This document shows, one piece after another, positions 26,592 to 35,049 of a DNA stretch of 64,000 nucleotides. Within the stretch, counting starts at the first letter, position 1; every line of letters starts with the position of its first letter. This DNA is from Rheinheimera sp. EpRS3. GTDB lineage: Bacteria; Pseudomonadota; Gammaproteobacteria; Enterobacterales; Alteromonadaceae. A program made the position numbers and the translations under genes. The DNA lies in assembly GCF_001513785.1 (NCBI RefSeq), contig NZ_LNQS01000009.1, positions 124,001-188,000 of the forward strand, given 5' to 3'. The notes beneath the pieces are model-generated. The model saw nothing but the letters and a program-made list of their open reading frames with translations, did not search any database and was not told the DNA's origin.

Positions 26592-27695
26592 ATGACAACG
26601 GCCAATGCATACGACTTTTCTTTGCACGCTCTGCCTGATACTGCAGCGGTAGCAGCCAGCGGGCGTGCTGTACTGCAGCTCCTGCCGTCAGCTCATTATG
26701 ATGCCGTGTTACAGGCTTTGCCTGCTGCGGTGATCCTGCTGGATCAGCGTGGAGTGGTGTATCAGGCCAACCCTGCTGCCATGGCATTGCTTGGCGAACC
26801 ACTAACCGGGCAGCGCTGGCTTGATGTGATCAGCCGTTGTTTTCGCCCGCGCAGCGATGATGGTCTGGAAGTATCACTTAAAGATGGCCGGCGGGTTAAG
26901 CTGCAAATCAGTACCCTGGCACAGGGCGGTGTCGCTTCGCAGGCTGGGCAGCTTATTATGCTGACGGATCTGACCGAAACCCGGCAATTACAGAGCCGCC
27001 TTAGCCATATGCAGCGTTTATCCACTTTGGGTAAAATGATGGCGACATTAGCTCATCAAATCCGTACACCTTTATCTGCTGCTTTACTCTATGCCCAGAA
27101 CCTGGCTAACCCAAGGGCCACGTTGCAGGTGCAGCAGCAGTTTCAGCAAAAACTACTCTCGCGTTTACAGGATTTAGAACAACAGGTAAGCGATATGCTG
27201 TTGTTTGCCCGCTCTGGTAGTGCGCAGCAAGTAGCAGGTTTTTCGCTCAGTCAGCTTATTGAGCAGTTAAACACCAGTATTGAAGCACTGCTGCAACAAC
27301 ATAATACCCGCTTATCGCTGCACTGCAGCGACACAGCACTTTGTTTACTGGGTAACCAGAATGCGCTGTGCGGTGCCTTGCAAAATCTTATTCAAAACAG
27401 CATTCAGGCAGCAGGGCATGATACACAAATATCGCTTGATATCTCCCCCAGCAAACAGTACAGCGGTATGTTAGCGCTGCGCCTTACCGACAATGGCCCG
27501 GGCGTGGCACCGGTACTGCGTGATTCTCTGTTTGAACCCTTTGTTACGGGCCGTGTTCAGGGCACTGGCCTGGGCCTGGCAGTGGTGCAGGCGGTAGCGC
27601 ATTCGCATCAGGGCTCGGTGCAGTATATTTCGACAGAGCACGGCGCCTGCTTTGAAATGCTGCTGCCGATACAGCAACCAGTCAGCGGGGAATAG
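26592..27695 (+). CDS. flrB: Sensor histidine kinase FlrB (FleS type)
   Basis: 367 residues, cytoplasmic (no membrane segment). A PAS domain at about 30-110 (VILLDQRGVVYQANPAAMAL) is followed by the HisKA helix with LAHQIRTPLSAALL, where His155 is the phospho-acceptor. The ATPase domain shows NLIQNSIQAAG (N box), LRLTDNGPGVAP (G1) and GTGLGLAVVQAVAHSHQG (G2). It phosphorylates FlrC to open the mid-class flagellar promoters. It lies three bases upstream of flrC in a two-gene transcript. Length and soluble PAS architecture match FlrB/FleS. Confidence 0.93.
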   Translation: MTTANAYDFSLHALPDTAAVAASGRAVLQLLPSAHYDAVLQALPAAVILLDQRGVVYQANPAAMALLGEPLTGQRWLDVISRCFRPRSDDGLEVSLKDGRRVKLQISTLAQGGVASQAGQLIMLTDLTETRQLQSRLSHMQRLSTLGKMMATLAHQIRTPLSAALLYAQNLANPRATLQVQQQFQQKLLSRLQDLEQQVSDMLLFARSGSAQQVAGFSLSQLIEQLNTSIEALLQQHNTRLSLHCSDTALCLLGNQNALCGALQNLIQNSIQAAGHDTQISLDISPSKQYSGMLALRLTDNGPGVAPVLRDSLFEPFVTGRVQGTGLGLAVVQAVAHSHQGSVQYISTEHGACFEMLLPIQQPVSGE

Positions 27696-27698
27696 CAG

Positions 27699-29069
27699 AT
27701 GAGCCAACATATACTGTTAGTAGAAGATGATGCCGGTTTGCGCGAAGCACTGCACGATACCTTATTGCTGGCACAGTATCAGGTATGTGCTGTAGACAGT
27801 GCCGAGCAGGCATTATTGACATTAAAGCAGCAAAGTGTGCAACTGGTTATAAGCGATGTACAGATGCAGGGCGCTTCAGGCCTTACACTGTTAAAAACCT
27901 TACGCGAGCAGTACCCGAAGATACCGGTGTTAATGATGACGGCCTACGCCACCGTGCAGGCTGCGGTGGAGGCTATCCGGCTTGGCGCTATTGATTATCT
28001 GGCCAAGCCGTTTTCACCGGAAGTATTGCTTAATACCGTAGGCCGTTATGTCAGCGCAGAACCGGTAGCCAGTTTTGAGCCCATAGTGGCTGCCCCGTCC
28101 AGTAAACAGTTACTGGCATTGTGCGCTAAAGTGGCCCGTACTGATGCCAGTGTCATGATCACCGGGCCCAGTGGCTCGGGTAAAGAGGTGCTGGCACGTT
28201 ATATTCATCAGTTATCTGAGCGCAGCAGCGGCCCTTTTGTCGCGATAAACTGTGCTGCTATTCCGGAAAATATGCTGGAATCTACCTTATTCGGTTATGA
28301 GAAAGGCGCCTTTACCGGCGCGATAAATGGCTGTCCGGGTAAATTTGAACAGGCCCAGCATGGCACCATTTTGCTGGATGAAATTACCGAAATGGATTTA
28401 AACCTGCAGGCCAAGTTATTACGGGTGCTGCAAGAGCGTGAAGTAGAGCGCCTGGGAAGCCGTAAAACCATTAAGCTGGACGTAAGAGTGCTGGCCACCA
28501 GTAACCGCAATCTGAAACAAGCCGTAGAGCAGGGGCGCTTTCGTGAAGACTTATACTACCGGCTGAATGTATTTCCATTAAGCTGGCCGGCGTTGTGTGA
28601 AAGACCGGCCGACATAGTACCGCTGGCGCAGCATTTACTGCAGCGCCATTGCCGGGCAACCGGTCGTGCAGTGGTGCATTTAACTGACGCGGCGGCTTTG
28701 CAGTTAAGCCGCTACAGCTGGCCGGGCAATGTGCGTGAGCTGGATAACGTAATACAGCGTGCCTTAATTATTTGTCAGGGCGACAGTATTGATACTGACG
28801 ACATTTTGCTGGAACAGGCAGATATGCTGCCGCCGGCTGCTGCTGATAAAGAGCTGTCTGTAGCAGTGAGCAATATGGCAGATGAAGACGATGCCAATGC
28901 CGGTTTTAAAGCCAGCGTACATGAGCAGGAACACCGCATTATTCTGGCCACGATGAAAGCCTGTGCTAACCGGCGTAAAGACGTGGCTGAGCGGCTTGGC
29001 ATCAGCGACCGCACCCTGCGTTATAAGCTGGCCCGTATGAAAGAGCATGGCATAGATCTTCCCGCCTGA
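27699..29069 (+). CDS. flrC: Response regulator FlrC (FleR type), sigma-54 activator
   Basis: 456 residues. The receiver domain starts with HILLVEDDAG, with Asp53 in VISDVQMQGASG and a TA(Y)AT..LAKPF end. AAA+ domain: GPSGSGKE (about 155-162), GAFTGA (203-208) and LLDEITEM. C-terminal Fis-type DNA-binding helices include RKDVAERLGISDRTLRYKL. Phosphorylated FlrC activates sigma-54 promoters for hook-basal body genes and often flagellins. The ATG lies within the overlap region after the flrB stop. An intrinsic terminator follows immediately. Confidence 0.94.
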   Translation: MSQHILLVEDDAGLREALHDTLLLAQYQVCAVDSAEQALLTLKQQSVQLVISDVQMQGASGLTLLKTLREQYPKIPVLMMTAYATVQAAVEAIRLGAIDYLAKPFSPEVLLNTVGRYVSAEPVASFEPIVAAPSSKQLLALCAKVARTDASVMITGPSGSGKEVLARYIHQLSERSSGPFVAINCAAIPENMLESTLFGYEKGAFTGAINGCPGKFEQAQHGTILLDEITEMDLNLQAKLLRVLQEREVERLGSRKTIKLDVRVLATSNRNLKQAVEQGRFREDLYYRLNVFPLSWPALCERPADIVPLAQHLLQRHCRATGRAVVHLTDAAALQLSRYSWPGNVRELDNVIQRALIICQGDSIDTDDILLEQADMLPPAAADKELSVAVSNMADEDDANAGFKASVHEQEHRIILATMKACANRRKDVAERLGISDRTLRYKLARMKEHGIDLPA

Positions 29070-29072
29070 TAT

Positions 29073-29100
29073 AAAACCCTCTTGATGAGGGTTTTTTCTT
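29073..29100 (+). terminator. Intrinsic terminator of flrBC
   Basis: AAAACCCTC (29073-29081), loop TTGAT, GAGGGTTTT (29087-29095) with a T run. Starts four bases after the flrC stop. Confidence 0.93.
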
Positions 29101-29122
29101 TTAAATTCAAATAACTAAAACT

Positions 29123-29138
29123 TGGCATAACTCCTGCT
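29123..29138 (+). promoter_or_regulatory. Sigma-54 promoter of the fliE operon
   Basis: TGGCAT, five bases, CTGCT, with correct -24/-12 spacing. About 48 bases before the fliE ATG. Expected to be driven by FlrA or FlrC and to serve the long fliE-to-flhB transcript. Confidence 0.85.
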
Positions 29139-29185
29139 TTGCATTAGCTAATCGTGTTAGCAGCAAATTTTTGACAGGTGACGCT

Positions 29186-29521
29186 ATGAATATCAAAGGG
29201 CAGGCCCTTTACGCCGAAATGCAGTCGCTGGCCAGCCAGGCCCGCGGCGTTGGCAGCGAGCTGAAGCTGAAAAATACCGCTGAAGTTAACCCCAGCCAGA
29301 GTGACTTTGGCAATATGCTGAAAAACGCTTTAAGCAATGTTAATGCCTTACAACAGGAAACCGGCCAGATGCGTACTGCCGTGGAAATGGGCGATCCTAA
29401 TGTATCACTGGCACAGGTAATGATTGCCAGCCAGAAATCCTCACTGGCATTTGAAGCCACGGTGCAGGTGCGCAATAAATTGGTAGAAGCCTACAAAGAC
29501 ATAATGTCGATGCCGGTATAA
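29186..29521 (+). CDS. fliE: Hook-basal body protein FliE
   Basis: 111 residues from the ATG at 29186, behind AGGTG; an in-frame start 15 bases earlier lies on that ribosome site. FliE links the MS ring to the rod and is an early type III substrate. The C-terminal segment is typical: MGDPNVSLAQVMIASQKSSL followed by AFEATVQVRNKLVEAYKDIM. The N-terminal half is polar and helical. First gene of the large export/basal body operon, with fliF following after 15 bases. Confidence 0.95.
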   Translation: MNIKGQALYAEMQSLASQARGVGSELKLKNTAEVNPSQSDFGNMLKNALSNVNALQQETGQMRTAVEMGDPNVSLAQVMIASQKSSLAFEATVQVRNKLVEAYKDIMSMPV

Positions 29522-29536
29522 CGGAGGAATAAAGCT

Positions 29537-31234
29537 GTGGCTGAAAATCAATCCACCGAGCTGGCACTTACCAACACCGAATACGGTGCCGGTGAGCAGC
29601 AGGAACAAAAACCGGGTTTTGTCGGCAGTTTGGGCGGCATGGATCTGGTGCGCCAGATCACCCTGATTGTCGCGCTGACTATCTGTCTGGCCATTGCTAT
29701 TCTGATTATCATGTGGGCACGCGAGCCGGAAATGCGGCCACTGGGCACCTTTGAAACGCAGGAATTGATCCAAACCCTGGATCACCTGGATGCACAAAAA
29801 ATCAGTTATAAACTGGAAGGCAATACTATTTTGATACCGGAAGATGAGTTTCAGAGTATCAAATTGTCGTTGTCCCGCGCCGGCCTGACTAAAGAGCCAT
29901 CCAGCGGTACCGAATTTTTGCTGCAAGACAGCGGTTTTGGTGTTAGCCAGCGCCTTGAAATGGAGCGGTTAAAGCATAGCCGTGAACAACAGTTAGCCCG
30001 TACCATTGAAGAGCTGCAAAGCATATCCCGCGCCAGGGTATTACTGGCTATTCCAAAAGAAAATGTGTTTGCCCGGGTAGAAAAACTGCCTTCGGCCACG
30101 GTATTGGTTACCGCCCGTGGCGGCACTATGGTGCGCGATAGCGAAGTGGATGCCATCGTCGATATCGTTGCTTCTGCTGTGCAGGGTTTATCGCCCTCCA
30201 GAGTAACGGTTACTGATCAGAACGGCCGCTTATTAAACAGTGGCTCCCAGGATGCCAGCTCTGCCCGTAGCCGCAAAGAGTATGAACTGCAGCGCACCCG
30301 TGAAGAAGAATACCGCCAAAAAGTCGACTCTATCTTAATGCCGGTACTGGGTTATGGTAACTATACTGCGCAGGTCGACTTGCTGATGGATTTTACCGCC
30401 ACAGAGCAGACCCAAAAACGCTTTAATCCAGATTTACCTGCTGTACGCAGCGAAATGACCATTGAAGAAAACAGCGTCGGCGGTTTAAGTGCCGGTATAC
30501 CCGGGGCGCTATCTAACCAGCCACCGATGAACTCCGCCATTCCTGAGCAGGCAACGGGCGGCGGCAATGCACAGCCGGTTGTACCCGGGCGTAATCACAA
30601 AGAAGCGACCCGTAATTACGAACTGGATACCACTATCAGCCATATTTCCCAGCAAAGTGGGGTGATCCGCCGCTTAAGCGTATCGGTAGCTATCGATTAC
30701 AAACCTGCGACAGCTGTAGATGGTGAACCTGAGCCTCGCACCCAGGCAGAGCTGGCTAATATTCGCCGTTTACTGCAAGGCGGTATCGGCTTTGATGCGC
30801 AGCGCGGCGATATGATTGAGGTGATCTCGGTACCATTTATGAAAGAAGCCATTATCGAGGCTGAAACACCTAATTTTTATGAGGAAGAATGGTTCCTGCG
30901 TGTCGTGCGTCTGGTTATTGGCGGGCTGATAATTATTGTGCTTATTCTGGCCATAGTGCGGCCAATGCTGAAGAAACTGATTTACCCTGAAGACACCAAA
31001 GATAGTTATGATGATAATGCGCTGTCCAGCGGGCTGGATTTGGGCGACGACACTATCGACATGCTAAGCTCAACATTTGACGAAAACGCAGTAGGTTTTG
31101 CCCCGGATGGCACACTAATGCTGCCGGACTTACATGGTGATGACGATTTATTACGCGCAGTTCGGGCTTTAGTGGCAAATGAGCCGGAATTATCCTCTCT
31201 GGTAGTGAAAAACTGGTTGGCTGAAGATGAGTAG
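29537..31234 (+). CDS. fliF: MS-ring protein FliF
   Basis: 565 residues, GTG start with a GGAGG ribosome site. FliF forms the inner-membrane MS ring, the base of the flagellum. Membrane segments lie at about 38-60 (ITLIVALTICLAIAILIIMW) and 453-475 (VVRLVIGGLIIIVLILAIVR). Between them are the two periplasmic ring-building domains (YKLEGNTILIPEDEF; LERLKHS-type and ARVLLAIPKENVF). The cytoplasmic tail ends with the FliG-binding helix (LLRAVRALVANEPELSSLVV, then KNWLAED). It overlaps fliG by eight bases. Confidence 0.96.
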   Translation: MAENQSTELALTNTEYGAGEQQEQKPGFVGSLGGMDLVRQITLIVALTICLAIAILIIMWAREPEMRPLGTFETQELIQTLDHLDAQKISYKLEGNTILIPEDEFQSIKLSLSRAGLTKEPSSGTEFLLQDSGFGVSQRLEMERLKHSREQQLARTIEELQSISRARVLLAIPKENVFARVEKLPSATVLVTARGGTMVRDSEVDAIVDIVASAVQGLSPSRVTVTDQNGRLLNSGSQDASSARSRKEYELQRTREEEYRQKVDSILMPVLGYGNYTAQVDLLMDFTATEQTQKRFNPDLPAVRSEMTIEENSVGGLSAGIPGALSNQPPMNSAIPEQATGGGNAQPVVPGRNHKEATRNYELDTTISHISQQSGVIRRLSVSVAIDYKPATAVDGEPEPRTQAELANIRRLLQGGIGFDAQRGDMIEVISVPFMKEAIIEAETPNFYEEEWFLRVVRLVIGGLIIIVLILAIVRPMLKKLIYPEDTKDSYDDNALSSGLDLGDDTIDMLSSTFDENAVGFAPDGTLMLPDLHGDDDLLRAVRALVANEPELSSLVVKNWLAEDE

Positions 31235-32261
31235 CATAGAAGCAATAAAGCCGTCGTTTGACGTAGGTAAACTGGACGGTGTTGAAAAAGCCGCCATCTT
31301 ACTGCTGAGTTTGTCAGAAGAAGATGCTGCGCAAATTTTAAAACACTTAGAGCCCAAACAAGTGCAGAAAGTGGGTTTGGCCATGGCGCAGATGACCGAT
31401 CTGAACCAGGCAAAAATCTCGGCGGTGCATCGCTTGTTTATCGAGCAAATTCAGAATTTCAGCACCATTGGCTTCCAAAGCGAAGAGTTTATCAAACGCG
31501 CGTTAACCGCAGCTTTAGGTGAAGAGAAAGCCGCTAACCTGATTGACCAGATAGTATTGGGCGGCGGTGCTAAAGGCCTGGATTCACTGAAATGGATGGA
31601 CTCGAAGCAGGTAGCCAATATTATCCGCAACGAGCACCCGCAAATTCAGACTATCGTATTGTCTTACCTGGAACCGGAGCAATCGGCAGAGATTTTATCT
31701 CAGTTCCCGGAAAAAGTGCGGCTGGACTTAACCATGCGTATTGCCAACCTCGAAGAAGTACAACCGGCAGCACTGCAGGAGTTAAACGAGATTATGGAGA
31801 AACAGTTTGCCGGTCAGGCTGGCGCGCAAACGGCGAAAATGGGCGGCTTAAAAGCTGCTGCCGACATCCTCAACTATATGGATACCAATATTGAAGGCCA
31901 GCTGATGGATTCTATCCGTGAGCACGACGAAGAAATGGCGCAGCAAATACAGGATCTGATGTTTGTATTTGAGAACCTGATCGACGTTGATGACCGCGGT
32001 ATTCAAACCCTGCTGCGCGAAATTCAGCAAGATGTGCTGATGAAAGCGTTAAAAGGCACTGATGAAAACTTAAAAGAGAAAATTTTCAAAAATATGTCAA
32101 AACGTGCTGCTGAGCTGCTGCAGGACGATTTAGAAGCCATGGGGCCGGTGCGGGTAAGTGATGTTGAAGCGGCGCAAAAAGAAATACTGTCTGCTGCGCG
32201 CCGGTTGTCTGACGCCGGTGAAATAATGCTGGGCAGTGGCGGCGGCGATGACTTCGTCTAA
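31227..32261 (+). CDS. fliG: Motor switch protein FliG
   Basis: 344 residues. C-ring component in direct contact with the MS ring and with the stator. The N-terminal domain has VEKAAILLLSLSEEDAAQIL. The middle domain has the EHPQ motif (IIRNEHPQIQTIVLSYLEPE), and the C-terminal torque helix is recognisable (LMFVFENLIDVDDRGIQTLL, with charged residues flanking it). Length close to the family norm. It overlaps the fliF end, which fits the tight assembly of the two proteins. Confidence 0.96.
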   Translation: MSSIEAIKPSFDVGKLDGVEKAAILLLSLSEEDAAQILKHLEPKQVQKVGLAMAQMTDLNQAKISAVHRLFIEQIQNFSTIGFQSEEFIKRALTAALGEEKAANLIDQIVLGGGAKGLDSLKWMDSKQVANIIRNEHPQIQTIVLSYLEPEQSAEILSQFPEKVRLDLTMRIANLEEVQPAALQELNEIMEKQFAGQAGAQTAKMGGLKAAADILNYMDTNIEGQLMDSIREHDEEMAQQIQDLMFVFENLIDVDDRGIQTLLREIQQDVLMKALKGTDENLKEKIFKNMSKRAAELLQDDLEAMGPVRVSDVEAAQKEILSAARRLSDAGEIMLGSGGGDDFV

Positions 32262-32278
32262 ACAGAGCGGGTAGTACT

Positions 32279-33103
32279 ATGAGCACTGAGGCATTTAAGC
32301 ACAAAAGGCCGTTTTCGCCCGACGAAGAAACTGATGAGTTGATCAAGCACTGGCAAACACCCGATATGACGCCAGCGCATGATGGCATTCGCACTAATGC
32401 GCTGAATAAAACACAGCCTCAGGCCAAAGCCAGTAAAGCAGATGAAGATGAAGAGCTGACAATCAAGCCCCTGACAGCAGATGATATCGAGCAAATCCGT
32501 CAGGCGGCTTACGACGAGGGTTTTGGTCAGGGTAAAGAGGAAGGTTTTAGTAAAGGTTATGCCGAAGGCCGTGAACAAGGCCAGCAGGATGGCTTGGCTC
32601 AGGGGCAGGCTGAAGGTAAAAAGCAAGGCCTGGCAGATGGCCAAACCGAGCTTAATGACAAGCTGGTTCAGCTTAGTACATTGCTGGATCAATTACAGCA
32701 ACCGCTGGCCAGCATAGATAAACAGGTCAAACAACAACTGCTGCAATTAAGCCTGGCGATGGCGCAGGCGGTGATCAATGTTGAAGTTAAAACCAACCCG
32801 GAAGTTATTTTACAGGCCATCGCAGAGGCTACCTCAGCACTGCCGCTGCAAGCCGGGCAGTTGCTAATAAAACTTAACCCGGTGGATTTAGCCATTGTTG
32901 AACAAAGTTACACCAAAGACGAGCTGGCGCAGCGTAACTGGCAATTAAGAGCCGAGCCTCTGCTGGCACAGGGAGGCTGTAAGGTAGAGAGCAGCCAGTC
33001 CAGCGTCGACCGCAGTTTACAACAGCGGGTACAAAGCAGCCTGGAGCATTTTATTCAGTTGGAGCAACATGAAAGCCAACCTGATGCACCGGCCGGAGAC
33101 TAA
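32279..33103 (+). CDS. fliH: Export ATPase regulator FliH
   Basis: 274 residues. FliH forms a peripheral stalk that holds the FliI ATPase at the export gate. Residues 81-121 are a remarkable glycine ladder: eleven Gly, one every four residues (ten overlapping GxxxG units), as known for FliH helices. The region before it (1-70) is acidic and probably disordered. The C-terminal domain (about 140-265) is the FliI-binding part (LLQLSLAMAQAVINVEVK, then QAGQLLIKLNPVDLA). It lies 17 bases after fliG and 3 bases before fliI. Confidence 0.93.
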   Translation: MSTEAFKHKRPFSPDEETDELIKHWQTPDMTPAHDGIRTNALNKTQPQAKASKADEDEELTIKPLTADDIEQIRQAAYDEGFGQGKEEGFSKGYAEGREQGQQDGLAQGQAEGKKQGLADGQTELNDKLVQLSTLLDQLQQPLASIDKQVKQQLLQLSLAMAQAVINVEVKTNPEVILQAIAEATSALPLQAGQLLIKLNPVDLAIVEQSYTKDELAQRNWQLRAEPLLAQGGCKVESSQSSVDRSLQQRVQSSLEHFIQLEQHESQPDAPAGD

Positions 33104-33106
33104 CTT

Positions 33107-34453
33107 ATGGCAAACAGCGAAAGCCTGAGCCAGTTTTTGCAACAGCAACAGCGCTATGTACACAGCTCGCGGCCTGCTGTCGCCGGCCATTTGGTGCGTG
33201 TAGTGGGGTTAACACTGGAAGCCACCGGTTGCAGTGCGGGTATCGGCCAGCCTTGCTCGGTAGAAACTGCCCGCGGCGAAATTATGGCGGAGGTGGTCGG
33301 TTTTGCCAATGACCGTATTTATCTGATGCCCAAAGATGATGTATCCGGTGTTGTGCCCGGTGCCCGCGTAACGCCGTTGCTTAATTTTAAAGGCGTACCG
33401 CTTAGCCTTAACCTGCTGGGCCGGGTTATTGATGGCGCAGGGGCACCGCTGGACGGCAAAGGCCCTATTGCCGCTGAGCAATTTGGTGGCGCTAAAGCCA
33501 AACCGATTAATCCTTTGCATCGCCGGCCAATTAAACAGCCGCTGGATGTCGGCGTGCGGGCTATCAACAGCATTCTTACTGTGGGTAAAGGCCAGCGTAT
33601 GGGGTTATTTGCGGGCTCTGGTGTGGGTAAAAGCGTATTGCTGGGCATGATGACCCGCGGTACCTCAGCTGATGTCATCGTGGTAGGCCTGGTAGGCGAG
33701 CGTGGCCGCGAGGTAAAAGAATTTATTGATGAAATTCTGGGTGAAGAGGGCAAAAAGCGCTCGGTTGTGATCGCCGCGCCAGCTGATGTGTCGCCACTGA
33801 TGCGGTTAAAAGGCTGTGAAACCGCGGTACAGGTAGCCGAGTATTTCCGTGATCAGGGCATGGATGTGCTGCTGCTGATTGACTCTATTACCCGCTATGC
33901 TCAGGCACAACGTGAAATTGCGCTGGCGGTGGGGGAGCCGCCGGCTACCAAAGGTTATCCGCCATCGGTATTCGCCAAATTACCGGCACTGGTTGAACGC
34001 GCCGGTAACGGCAGTGGCAGTCAGGGCTCTATAACGGCATTTTATACTGTGTTGTCTGAAGGCGATGACTTACAAGACCCTATTGCCGATGCGTCACGCG
34101 CTATTCTTGACGGCCATATAGTGTTGTCACGTACCCTGGCTGATGCCGGTCATTTTCCTGCGGTAGATGTAGAAAAATCTATTAGCCGTGTTATGCCGGC
34201 GGTAACCAGTGCTGAACATCAACAAATGGCGCGTACGGTAAAGCAGCTGTATGCCAGTTACCAGCAAAGCAAAGACTTAATCGCTATCGGGGCTTATGTG
34301 CGCGGCAGCGATCCGCAACTGGATGTTGCTATTGGCATGATGCCAAGAATTAACCGCTTTTTGCAGCAGGGAATGCATGACGTTGTGACCTACGACGACA
34401 GCCTGCAAGGGCTTAATCAGCTGGTTCCGGCCGCTGCAAGGAGTAATACCTGA
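33107..34453 (+). CDS. fliI: Flagellum-specific ATPase FliI
   Basis: 448 residues. Energises unfolding and delivery of export substrates. F1-ATPase-like with Walker A GSGVGKS (about 170-176), [15 protein letters not shown] (adjacent catalytic segment), [20 protein letters not shown] (Walker B) and the [18 protein letters not shown] motif characteristic of type III ATPases. Its last base is the first base of fliJ, so the two are coupled. Normal length. Confidence 0.97.
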   Translation: MANSESLSQFLQQQQRYVHSSRPAVAGHLVRVVGLTLEATGCSAGIGQPCSVETARGEIMAEVVGFANDRIYLMPKDDVSGVVPGARVTPLLNFKGVPLSLNLLGRVIDGAGAPLDGKGPIAAEQFGGAKAKPINPLHRRPIKQPLDVGVRAINSILTVGKGQRMGLFAGSGVGKSVLLGMMTRGTSADVIVVGLVGERGREVKEFIDEILGEEGKKRSVVIAAPADVSPLMRLKGCETAVQVAEYFRDQGMDVLLLIDSITRYAQAQREIALAVGEPPATKGYPPSVFAKLPALVERAGNGSGSQGSITAFYTVLSEGDDLQDPIADASRAILDGHIVLSRTLADAGHFPAVDVEKSISRVMPAVTSAEHQQMARTVKQLYASYQQSKDLIAIGAYVRGSDPQLDVAIGMMPRINRFLQQGMHDVVTYDDSLQGLNQLVPAAARSNT

Positions 34454-34908
34454 TGATTAACCACCGCTTTGCCATGCTGATTAAAATACAAAAAGAGCGC
34501 GAAGAAAAACTGCAGGCGCAGTTTGTTAAAGCCCAGCAGTTTTACCAGCAGGCTGAACAAAAATATCAGGGCCTGGCAAATTACCGTACCGACTATATTC
34601 AGCAGAGCCAACAGCAAGGCGCTGCCGGTTTACAAAGCCGGCAGTACACTCAGTTCGTCAGCTTTATCGGTAAGCTTGATCAGGCAATACAGCAGCAGGG
34701 CCGGGCGTTACACCAGGCTAAAGCTGCTGCAGAGCAACGCAAACAAAACTGGCTGGCGATGCAAAAAAAACGTAAGGCTATGGAATTACTGGTACAGCGC
34801 GGCGAACAGGCTGAGTTATTAAAGCAACTGAAACAAGAGCAGAAAAATGCCGATGAATATGCCAGCCAGCAATTTATGCGCAACCGTAATGAGCCACAGA
34901 TGTACTAA
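34453..34908 (+). CDS. fliJ: Flagellar export chaperone FliJ
   Basis: 151 residues, almost entirely helical with heavy Gln, Lys and Glu content, as expected for the coiled-coil FliJ stalk that inserts in the FliI ring. The N-terminus (FAMLIKIQKEREEKLQAQFV) and the central segment (LQSRQYTQFVSFIGKLDQAI) agree with the family. The ATG overlaps the fliI stop. A 141-base gap with no clear promoter separates it from fliK. Confidence 0.92.
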   Translation: MINHRFAMLIKIQKEREEKLQAQFVKAQQFYQQAEQKYQGLANYRTDYIQQSQQQGAAGLQSRQYTQFVSFIGKLDQAIQQQGRALHQAKAAAEQRKQNWLAMQKKRKAMELLVQRGEQAELLKQLKQEQKNADEYASQQFMRNRNEPQMY

Positions 34909-35049
34909 CTTGCTTATGCCGTAAAGAAGTTCGTGTCATGTTGGCCTGAAATTTGAATAGATAACTGAATATAGGTTTTAACACAACAGCTTTAACCCGC
35001 TAACGGCGCAGTTAACGCCTGATCGCAGTGGTCAGTCAGGGGAATAAAA

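Noticed and set aside
34942..34957. Sigma-54-like TGGCCT-N5-TTGAA before fliK
   Set aside because: The -12 position has GA in place of GC, which is nearly invariant; not listed as a promoter.
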